A stretch of 64,000 bases of DNA from Oryzobacter telluris (GTDB taxonomy: Bacteria; Actinomycetota; Actinomycetes; Actinomycetales; Dermatophilaceae): the NCBI RefSeq assembly GCF_043099285.1, contig NZ_CP170723.1:3534001-3598000 (forward strand), written 5' to 3'. A program made the position numbers and the translations under genes. Shown here piece by piece: positions 42,971 to 49,654 of the stretch. A model generated the notes under the pieces. That model searched no databases. It was not told the origin of the DNA and saw only the letters and a program-made list of their open reading frames with translations. Every line of letters starts with the position of its first letter. The first letter of the stretch is position 1.

Positions 42971-44116
42971 TCAGCGCCCGCGGGTGCGGGAGAGGTCCTG
43001 CATCAGCTGGGCGCGACCGCGCAGCGTGACGTCGAGGGTGTCGTAGAGCGCGACCACCGAGCGCACGAGCCACACGACGAGCGCGTCGTGCTGGTCGGGC
43101 GACAGGGCGAGCAGGTCGACCGGAGGGTGGTGGACGGCGATCCGGTTCACCCGGCGCGCGCCCCCGCCCTCGAAGGCGAGCTCGAGGCCGGCGGAGCGTG
43201 ACCACTCCTCCTGCTTGGGGCGGACGAGGTCGAACAGCGAGGTGCTGCGAGCGCGGTCTCCGGTGTCGAGGCGCGCCTCGACCCGGATGCGGCCGTCGTC
43301 GACCTGCGCCAGCCCCCACGAGCCGAAGGCCCCGGCGGCGAAGTCGAGCCAGCTCCGGTCGGTGTTGCGGGCCGGGATGCGCACGCTCGGCCTGCTCGTG
43401 CCGACGGCGAGCAGGACCTCGCGGAACAGGTCCTGGCGGGCCCGGTTCTCCGGGGTCTCGCCCACGCCCCAATCGCGCCAGCGGTGCGAGGCGGGGTCGT
43501 CGGCCCAGTCGGCCGGCCGGGCGATGACCTCGACGAAGGGCACGTGCGGACCGGTGTCCGCGGCCAGCGCGACGTCGACCTCGACGCCGAAGAAGCGGAT
43601 CGGCTGGTCGCCGCGGTCGTTGAGCCAGTCGAAGGCGTGACGGATGTCGTCGCCCAGGTGGCGCGACACCCACACGACGGCCGCGGCGTTCAGCCCGGCG
43701 GCCGCCGCGAGGCAGTCGCCCAACCGGGCGAGGTCGGTGCCCTCGAGCTGGTTCGTGATGACGATGACGCGCCCGTCGACGTCGCGCGCGGCGATGTCGT
43801 AGCGGAAGCCGTCGGCGGTGACGTCGGTCTCGGCGACGGTCAGGTGCACGCCCATGGCGTCGCCGAGCACGTCGAGGTGGCCGACGAGCCACGGGGTGAA
43901 GTCGGAGGCGGCGGAGGGCCAGGCCTCGTCGAGGTCGCCCCTGCGCCGGGGCCGGTCCACCGGGTGGGGCGGCGGCGCCGGGGGCTCGGGCAGCGCGGGC
44001 GCGAGCCGCAGCGCGGGCCGGCCGCCGGTGGTCTGGACGTCGTCCGTCGAGGGGACGGGGGCGGGGGTGCTGCCCGATCCGGGCGCACCCACTGCAGCGA
44101 GATGTGTGCCGTTCAC
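42971..44116 (-). CDS. DUF4268-like restriction-endonuclease-fold protein
   Basis: About 381 aa. The N-terminal part after a Pro-rich linker resembles the PD-(D/E)xK-like domain found with DUF4268: FTPWLVGHLDVLGDAMGVHL, then YDIAARDVDGRVIVITNQLE, then LGDCLAAAAGLNAAAVVWVS. In the family the strand normally ends IENQLE, with a likely catalytic Glu; here it is ITNQLE (Glu to Thr). The C-terminal half (residues about 235-370) is the DUF4268 region (SVRIPARNTDRSWLDF). GTG 44116 is supported by SD AGGAAAGG eight bases upstream. Role unknown; DNA-related or defence functions are possible. Confidence 0.65.
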   Translation of the reverse strand: MNGTHLAAVGAPGSGSTPAPVPSTDDVQTTGGRPALRLAPALPEPPAPPPHPVDRPRRRGDLDEAWPSAASDFTPWLVGHLDVLGDAMGVHLTVAETDVTADGFRYDIAARDVDGRVIVITNQLEGTDLARLGDCLAAAAGLNAAAVVWVSRHLGDDIRHAFDWLNDRGDQPIRFFGVEVDVALAADTGPHVPFVEVIARPADWADDPASHRWRDWGVGETPENRARQDLFREVLLAVGTSRPSVRIPARNTDRSWLDFAAGAFGSWGLAQVDDGRIRVEARLDTGDRARSTSLFDLVRPKQEEWSRSAGLELAFEGGGARRVNRIAVHHPPVDLLALSPDQHDALVVWLVRSVVALYDTLDVTLRGRAQLMQDLSRTRGR

Positions 44117-44430
44117 CGCTCTGGCCTTTCCTGGGACCGGCTGGTCGTCGCTGACGGTGGTGCCTGTGGCGAAGCCGCCACCCACACCGCCCCCAGCAGG
44201 TTGGACGGGGCGCCGGAGCGTCCGTCCTCGGTGTCGTCACGCCGGTGCAGGGTCCCTGACCAGCGAGAACACCGACTGTGGCACCACCAGGCGCAACAGG
44301 ACTCGTGCTAGCACCAACGGTCGGCCGTTCGGTGGGCGCAACGGACCGAACACCTGAGCGCGTCGCGCGCCCCGGCGTCGAGCGCGCCCCACCAGCCCCA
44401 TCCGCCCCGTGGCCGCGGGCACCGCGAACC
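44117..44430. other. 314-bp intergenic region with a palindrome
   Basis: No coding frame seen. It contains an inverted repeat GTTCGGT (44327-44333) / ACCGAAC (44345-44351) with an 11-nt centre, and a shorter ACGG-TCGG-CCGT dyad directly before it. The region separates the NUDIX gene stop from the DUF4268-like gene start on the same strand, so it should hold the latter's promoter and a terminator. Confidence 0.4.
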
Positions 44431-45138
44431 TCAGGGCAGGGCGGTCCGCAGGACGAGGGTGCCGTCGTCGCGACGCACCAGCTCGGGCAGGACCCGGGCG
44501 ATGCGCGGCCGGTCGGCGAGGAAGCCGGCTGCGTCCTCGAAGGCTCCCAGCTGCTGGAGGGAGACGACGGTGGGCGGCAGCATCCGCACCTCGCCGGCGG
44601 CGTGCCGGGCGAGGAGGTCGGCGGCGCGGACCCACCCGCTGCGGTCGGACTCGGTGGAGGTCTCCCGCGCCTCCTGGCCGGCCGGCATCGCGGCGGCGAG
44701 GATCCACGTGTCGTAGCGGCGCGGCTCGAACGCCGGGGTCACCCAGTGCGCGCGACCCCGCAGGTCGGCCACCGTGAGCCGCACCCCGCTCTCCTCCTCG
44801 ACCTCGCGGACCGCGGCAGCGGCGAACGGCGCCGCGGCCCCGGGCGTCACGCCCATCGCCTCGGCCAGCGCGGCGAGCCCGGGCGTCGTGGGGTCGAGAC
44901 CGTGGTCGGCCGGGTCGACCCCACCCCCGGGGAAGACGACGGTGGAGGGGGCGAACGCCATCGACGGCACCCGGCGCTGCACGTAGACCTCGGGGCCGTC
45001 CGCGCCGTCGCGCACGAGCATCACCGTGGCGGCGGTGCGCAGCGGCCCGTCGACCCGGTCGGGGTCGGCCAGCCACGCCTCGGCGCGCTCGGCGAGCCCG
45101 GGGTCGCGCGAGACCGGGTGCTCGACGACCGGGGTCAC
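44431..45138 (-). CDS. NUDIX hydrolase
   Basis: About 235 aa. Nudix elements are present but spread by an insertion: FPGGGVDPADHG, then about 30 residues, then AAVREVEEESGVRL. This split box is typical of NUDT19/RNase-like NUDIX proteins that act on acyl-CoA. N-terminal strand VMLVRDGADGPEVYVQRR. Substrate unknown. GTG 45138 lies 10 bp after the RidA gene stop, so DUF4177, RidA and NUDIX genes form one operon. Confidence 0.85.
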   Translation of the reverse strand: MTPVVEHPVSRDPGLAERAEAWLADPDRVDGPLRTAATVMLVRDGADGPEVYVQRRVPSMAFAPSTVVFPGGGVDPADHGLDPTTPGLAALAEAMGVTPGAAAPFAAAAVREVEEESGVRLTVADLRGRAHWVTPAFEPRRYDTWILAAAMPAGQEARETSTESDRSGWVRAADLLARHAAGEVRMLPPTVVSLQQLGAFEDAAGFLADRPRIARVLPELVRRDDGTLVLRTALP

Positions 45139-45148
45139 GGGCGCGCCG

Positions 45149-45622
45149 TCAGTCGCGGACGTGGACGATGACCTCGACCTCGACGGGCGCCCCGAGGGGC
45201 AGCGCCGCGACGCCCACGGCCGAGCGTGCGTGCACCCCGGCCTCGCCGAAGGCCGAGCGGAACAGCTCGGAGGCGCCGTTGACGACCCCCGGCTGCCCGG
45301 TGAACGAGGGGTCGGAGGCGACGAACCCGACCACCTTGACCACCCGCTCCACCGCGTCGAGGTCACCGACGACCGACTTGATGGCCGCGATCGCGTTGAG
45401 CGCGCACACCTGCGCCAGCTCCTTGGCCCGTGCCGGGCTCACCTGCCCGGGGCCGTCACCGACGTGTCCGCTCTCGAGCAGCACGCCGTCGACCACCGGG
45501 ACCTGCCCGGACACGTAGACGCGCGAGCCGTCGAGGACGGCCGGCACGTACGCGGCCACCGGCGGCACGACGTCGGGGACGGTGAGGCCGAGCGCGGCCA
45601 GACGGTCCTCCACGGCACCCAC
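45149..45622 (-). CDS. RidA family protein
   Basis: 157 aa, YjgF/RidA fold. The active-site Arg of imine deaminases is present in the family motif HARSAVGVAALPLGAPVEVE. N-terminal VYVSGQVPVVDG is also typical. Deaminates reactive enamines from PLP enzymes such as threonine dehydratase. Slightly longer than E. coli RidA, as in the mycobacterial Rv3678c group. GTG 45622; four bases after the DUF4177 stop. Confidence 0.92.
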   Translation of the reverse strand: MGAVEDRLAALGLTVPDVVPPVAAYVPAVLDGSRVYVSGQVPVVDGVLLESGHVGDGPGQVSPARAKELAQVCALNAIAAIKSVVGDLDAVERVVKVVGFVASDPSFTGQPGVVNGASELFRSAFGEAGVHARSAVGVAALPLGAPVEVEVIVHVRD

Positions 45623-45626
45623 CGGG

Positions 45627-45779
45627 TCAGCCCTTCGGGCGCTTGAGATAGGCGACGAGGTTACCCTCGGGCATGGTGAGGACCTGGACGAGCTCCCAGC
45701 CGTCGGCCCCCCACTGGTCGAGGATCTGCTTGGTCGCGTGCACGATCAGCGGCACGGTTGCGTACTCCCACGTCGTCAT
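45627..45779 (-). CDS. DUF4177 small protein
   Basis: 50 aa. MTTWEYATVPLIVHATKQIL then WGADGWELVQVL and VAYLKRP, the DUF4177 pattern. Function unknown, but it is conserved beside ridA and the ArsA-type ATPases in actinobacteria (Rv3678A position). ATG 45779. Starts one base from a perfect palindrome that separates it from the divergent hydrolase gene. Confidence 0.9.
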   Translation of the reverse strand: MTTWEYATVPLIVHATKQILDQWGADGWELVQVLTMPEGNLVAYLKRPKG

Positions 45780-45780
45780 G

Positions 45781-45800
45781 ACCGGCAGCCTACTGCCGGT
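45781..45800. promoter_or_regulatory. Perfect 20-bp palindrome between divergent genes
   Basis: ACCGGCAG-CCTA-CTGCCGGT has two 8-bp arms and a 4-bp centre, directly upstream of the DUF4177/RidA/NUDIX operon and 35 bp before the hydrolase GTG. A symmetric operator is the likeliest reading; a transcript hairpin is the alternative. Confidence 0.5.
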
Positions 45801-45834
45801 CCCGGAGGCCCGGCCCACGGCTACCGTGGCCACG

Positions 45835-46605
45835 GTGAGCGACGACCAGACCGACATCCTGTCCCGCACCGCCCGTCCCCCGGACCGCACCGAGGTGACC
45901 GGCCCCGCGCAGACCGATGTCTACGACGTCTGGGAGCCCACACCCGAGCGGGCGCGCGGCATCACCGTCGCCCTCGTGCACGGCGGCTTCTGGCGCGAGG
46001 AGTACGACCGCACCCACCTCGCCCCGCTCGCCGAGGCCCTGGCCCGCGACGGCTTCCACGTCGCCAGCCTCGAGTACCCGCGCATCGGCATGCCGGGAGG
46101 CGGCTGGCCCGGCACCGGCGCCGCCGTGCTCGCCCGGATGGAGTCGGTCCACGCCGACACCGACCTCCCCGACCGCGTGGTCGTCGTCGGCCACTCCGCC
46201 GGCGGCCAGCTGGCGCTGTGGCTCGCCTCCTCGAACCGGCTCCCCTGGCTCACCGGCGCCGTCGCCCTCGGCCCGTGCGCCGACCTGCGCGAGGTGGACC
46301 GCCTCGGCCTGAGCAACGACGTCGTCCGCGACCTGCTCGGCGGCACCCCGGAGGAGCAGCCGCGGAACTGGGCCGATGCCGACCCCGGCCAGCAGCACCT
46401 CACGACCCCGGCGGCCGTGGTCACCGGCGAGTTCGACGACATCGTCCCGGCTCCCGTGGCGCAGGCCTACGCGGCGTCCCGCGACCCGGGCGAGCCGTTC
46501 ACCTCCGCGGTGGCCAGGCGGGCCGACCACTTCGACCTCATCGACCCCGCCTCGAACGCCTACCTCCTGCTCCTCGCCGAGGTCGAGGAGCTCACCCTGC
46601 GCTGA
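45835..46605 (+). CDS. Alpha/beta hydrolase
   Basis: About 256 aa. Oxyanion region LVHGGFWREEYDR, nucleophile elbow VVGHSAGGQLALWL (Ser near residue 120), a later Asp in TGEFDDIVP and catalytic His in ADHFDLIDP. The HGGFW motif groups it with fold-3/kynurenine-formamidase-like esterases. Substrate unknown. GTG 45835 chosen; GTG 45826 is also in frame. Precedes the ArsA-type genes by 32 bp. Confidence 0.85.
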   Translation: MSDDQTDILSRTARPPDRTEVTGPAQTDVYDVWEPTPERARGITVALVHGGFWREEYDRTHLAPLAEALARDGFHVASLEYPRIGMPGGGWPGTGAAVLARMESVHADTDLPDRVVVVGHSAGGQLALWLASSNRLPWLTGAVALGPCADLREVDRLGLSNDVVRDLLGGTPEEQPRNWADADPGQQHLTTPAAVVTGEFDDIVPAPVAQAYAASRDPGEPFTSAVARRADHFDLIDPASNAYLLLLAEVEELTLR

Positions 46606-46637
46606 GCGGCCCCACGGGTCCGATCTACGCTGGCCGC

Positions 46638-47651
46638 GTGGCCAACCCCCCGCTCCCCCGCGTCCTGGACGGCGTGCGCCTGCACGTCGTCACGGGCAAG
46701 GGCGGCGTCGGCAAGACGACCGTGGCCGCCGCCCTCGCCCTCGCGCTGTCCCGGCAGGGGAAGAAGGTGCTCCTCGTCGAGGTCGAGGGGCGCCAGGGCA
46801 TCAGCCAGACCTTCGACGTCCCCCCGCTCGGCGCCGAGGAGGTCCGCCTCGTCGCCCACGCCGACGGCGGCGAGCTGTGGGGCCTGTCGGTCGAGGCCAA
46901 GCCCGCGCTCCTGGAGTACCTCCAGACGTTCTACAAGCTCGGCCGCGCCGGCGGGGCGCTCGAGCGGATGGGCGTCGTCGACTTCGCGACGACCGTCGCC
47001 CCCGGCGTCCGCGACGTCCTGCTCACCGGCAAGGTCTACGAGGCCGTGGGCCGTACGACCGGGCCGAAGCGGGGGCAGGGCCGCAAGGTCTGGGACGCGG
47101 TCGTCCTCGACGCCCCGCCCACCGGCCGGATCACCCGCTTCCTCGCGGTCAACGTCCAGGTCGCCGACCTCGCACGGGTCGGGCCCATCCACAGCCAGGC
47201 CGAGTCGATCACCCGGATGCTGCGCGACCGCCAGAGCGTGGTCCACGTCGTCACCCTCCTCGAGGAGATGCCCGTGCAGGAGACCGCCGACGCCGTGGCC
47301 GAGCTGACCGCCGAGGGCTTCGGCCTCGGCGCCGTCGTCGTCAACCAGGTCCGCGAACCCGTGGTCGACGACGCCCTCCTCGACCCCGCGACGACGGATT
47401 CCGCAGCCGTCGAGGGTCGGGTGCGCGACGACCTCGCCGCCGCCGGGGTCCGCGCCAGCGGCCGGACCGTCACCGGACTCCTCACCCAGGCCCGTGACCA
47501 CGCCGAGCGGGTGGCCCTCGAGCACTCCCTCGAGGACGACGTCACCGCGCTCGGGCTGGCCGTGGTCACGCTCCCGGCGCTCGCGACGGGCATCGAGGAC
47601 GGCGGCATCGCGGTCCTCGCCGATGAGCTCGCCGCGCAGGGCGTGCGCTGA
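46638..47651 (+). CDS. ArsA/GET3-type ATPase (first of pair, Rv3679-like)
   Basis: About 337 aa. Deviant Walker A of ArsA/MinD type, VTGKGGVGKTT, with both Lys. Walker B-like VVLDAPPTGRITRF. In M. tuberculosis the Rv3679-Rv3680 pair forms a stable ATPase complex affecting stress tolerance and glycerol metabolism, not arsenite export. GTG 46638; stop overlaps the next gene's start (ATGA). Confidence 0.92.
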   Translation: MANPPLPRVLDGVRLHVVTGKGGVGKTTVAAALALALSRQGKKVLLVEVEGRQGISQTFDVPPLGAEEVRLVAHADGGELWGLSVEAKPALLEYLQTFYKLGRAGGALERMGVVDFATTVAPGVRDVLLTGKVYEAVGRTTGPKRGQGRKVWDAVVLDAPPTGRITRFLAVNVQVADLARVGPIHSQAESITRMLRDRQSVVHVVTLLEEMPVQETADAVAELTAEGFGLGAVVVNQVREPVVDDALLDPATTDSAAVEGRVRDDLAAAGVRASGRTVTGLLTQARDHAERVALEHSLEDDVTALGLAVVTLPALATGIEDGGIAVLADELAAQGVR

Positions 47652-48844
47652 TGGCGCGCGCCGCGGCCCCCGCTCCCACCCCGCTCGACGTCGACGCCCT
47701 GCTCGCCGACCCGGGCACCGGCATCATCGTGTGCTGCGGATCCGGTGGTGTCGGGAAGACGACGACCGCGGCCGCCCTGGGGGTCCGCGCGGCCGAGTCC
47801 GGGCGCCGCGTCGTCGTGCTCACCATCGACCCCGCGCGCCGTCTGGCCCAGAGCCTGGGCCTCACCGAGCTCGACAACGTGCCCCGGCCGGTCGAGGGTG
47901 TGGGCCGCGACGGTGGCTCGCTCGACGCGATGATGCTCGACATGAAGCGGACCTTCGACGAGGTCGTCGAGTCGCACTCCACCCCCGAGAAGGCCGCCCA
48001 GATCCTCGCCAACCCCTTCTACCAGGCCGTCTCCAGCTCGTTCGCGGGCACCCAGGAGTACATGGCGATGGAGAAGCTGGGCCAGCTGCGCGCCGAGGCC
48101 GAGCGCGAGGGCACGTGGGACCTCGTCATCGTCGACACCCCGCCCTCCCGCTCGGCGCTGGACTTCCTCGACGCCCCCAAGCGGCTCGGCTCCTTCCTCG
48201 ACGGCCGCTTCATCCGGCTGCTCACCGCGCCGGCGCGGGCCGGCGGGCGCGCCTACCTCAAGGTGTTCAGCGTGGGCGCCACGGTCACGGCGGCGGCCCT
48301 GAACAAGGTGCTCGGCGGCCAGCTGCTCTCCGACGTCCAGACCTTCGTCGCCGCGCTCGACACGATGTTCGGCGGGTTCCGCGAGCGCGCCGACGTCACC
48401 TACGCCCTCCTCAAGGAGGACGCCACCGCCTTCGTCGTCGTCGCCGCCCCCGAGCGCGACGCGCTGCGCGAGGCCGCGTACTTCGTCGACCGGCTCGGCA
48501 GCGAGGGGATGCCGCTCGCCGGCGTCGTCGTCAACCGGATGCAGCGCCTGGCCGCGCCGGCGCTGTCCGGCAGCCGGGCCTCGGCCGCCGCCGAGCAGCT
48601 CGAGGACGCCGACGACGACGCGCCCGCCGGGGCCGCCGGGGCCGCCGCGATGGCGGGGCTCACCCCCGCCCTGCTGCGGCTGCACGCCGACCTCGCCGAC
48701 GTCGCCACCCGCCACCAGGGCCACGTGGCCCGCTTCGTGGCCGGGCACCCGGGGGTGCCCATGGCCACGGTCCCGGCGAGCGCCACGGACATCCACGACC
48801 TCGACGGGCTGCGCCGCGTCGGGGCCGCGCTCGCGGCCGACTGA
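47651..48844 (+). CDS. ArsA/GET3-type ATPase (second of pair, Rv3680-like)
   Basis: 397 aa. P-loop CCGSGGVGKTT: the signature Lys of the deviant Walker A is Ser here, while the P-loop Lys is kept, so the two subunits are not equivalent. Then LTIDPARRLAQSLGL and IVDTPPSRSALDFL. A long Ala-rich insertion (residues about 310-340). Expected heteromeric partner of the preceding gene. ATG 47651 overlaps the upstream stop; followed by a strong bidirectional terminator. Confidence 0.92.
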   Translation: MARAAAPAPTPLDVDALLADPGTGIIVCCGSGGVGKTTTAAALGVRAAESGRRVVVLTIDPARRLAQSLGLTELDNVPRPVEGVGRDGGSLDAMMLDMKRTFDEVVESHSTPEKAAQILANPFYQAVSSSFAGTQEYMAMEKLGQLRAEAEREGTWDLVIVDTPPSRSALDFLDAPKRLGSFLDGRFIRLLTAPARAGGRAYLKVFSVGATVTAAALNKVLGGQLLSDVQTFVAALDTMFGGFRERADVTYALLKEDATAFVVVAAPERDALREAAYFVDRLGSEGMPLAGVVVNRMQRLAAPALSGSRASAAAEQLEDADDDAPAGAAGAAAMAGLTPALLRLHADLADVATRHQGHVARFVAGHPGVPMATVPASATDIHDLDGLRRVGAALAAD

Positions 48845-48896
48845 GCCCGGCGCCGCACCCGCCAGCCGGCCACCCCGGGAGCAGGCGGATCACACG

Positions 48897-48938
48897 GAGA
48901 AGGGCCCGGACCGTCTGGTGACGGTCCGGGCCCTTCTC
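48897..48938. terminator. Perfect 18-bp bidirectional terminator hairpin
   Basis: Arms GAGAAGGGCCCGGACCGT and its exact complement with a 6-nt loop, between the convergent ArsA-type and whiB genes. Confidence 0.85.
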
Positions 48939-48970
48939 GAGGTGGTTCCCCGGAGGGACCGACCGGCCAA

Positions 48971-49010
48971 GCGTGGCTGCAGGGGGTTGCCACGCGTGGC
49001 TGCAGGGGGT
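48971..49010. repeat. Two direct copies of a 17-bp repeat
   Basis: GCGTGGCTGCAGGGGGT at 48971-48987 and 48994-49010, separated by TGCCAC, just downstream of the whiB stop. Purpose unknown. Confidence 0.7.
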
Positions 49011-49038
49011 GGTCGGCCCCTCCGGGAGTCTGGGGGGT

Positions 49039-49359
49039 CTAGGCGATGGCGCCCTGGGTGACGCCGACCTTGGCCTGGGTGAGGAGCTCGGTCCAGGAGC
49101 GGACGTCCGGGCGGCGGCGCAGGAGGGCGCGGCGCTCACGCTCGGTCATGCCACCCCACACACCGAACTCGGTGCGGTTGTCGAGGGCGTCGGCCAGGCA
49201 CTCGGCGACGACCGGGCAGCCCTTGCAGACGGCCTTCGCGGCGCGCTGGGCCTTGCCCTGGACGAAGAGTGCGTCGGGGTCAGTGCCGGCGCAACGACCG
49301 AACGGCGCCCAGTCGGTGATCCACTGGTCCGTGGCTGCTGCTGCGGGAGCGATGCTCAT
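49039..49359 (-). CDS. WhiB-family Fe-S regulator (WhiB4-like by position)
   Basis: 106 aa. Four cluster Cys (C23, C45, C48, C54; spacing C-x21-C-x2-C-x5-C), the GVWGG turn, and a basic C-terminal DNA-binding end (ERERRALLRRRPDVRSW). Binds a redox-sensitive [4Fe-4S] cluster and works with a sigma factor. The position beside ponA2-like and arsA-like genes matches mycobacterial whiB4. ATG 49359. The divergent region carries two direct repeats that may control whiB and the PBP gene. Confidence 0.94.
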   Translation of the reverse strand: MSIAPAAAATDQWITDWAPFGRCAGTDPDALFVQGKAQRAAKAVCKGCPVVAECLADALDNRTEFGVWGGMTERERRALLRRRPDVRSWTELLTQAKVGVTQGAIA

Positions 49360-49484
49360 GTCCACCTCTTTCCGGGGCCCCTGCGGGTGTTGACTGCCTC
49401 CTGCCCCGAAGGGCGGGCGACCTGCTGAAACGGTACGGATTCCGCAACCTCCGGGGGTATCGGTCGAACCGACCTCCGCCGCTG

Positions 49485-49517
49485 GCCGAACGGTTGAGCC
49501 CCCAGCCGAACGGTTGA
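49485..49517. promoter_or_regulatory. Two direct repeats between whiB and the PBP gene
   Basis: GCCGAACGGTTGA occurs at 49485-49497 and 49505-49517, spaced exactly 20 bp, two DNA turns. Such phased repeats suit a dimeric or cooperative activator. They lie about 125 bp upstream of whiB and 138 bp upstream of the PBP start. Confidence 0.5.
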
Positions 49518-49654
49518 CCCTTCCACCACCGGCTCGCCACGGGTCGGGGGACGTCGGAGCTGCGGAATCCACGCCCCTGCGCGTCGTGAGACCCCGCCAC
49601 AGGGCCCTGCACGGCGGCCGGGCACCGTCAGGTTCGCGGGTTACCCTGATCGGC

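Noticed and set aside
46638..48844. Arsenite resistance operon
   Set aside because: The ArsA-like pair lacks arsB, arsC or arsR and matches the conserved whiB/PBP-linked pair of other actinobacteria.
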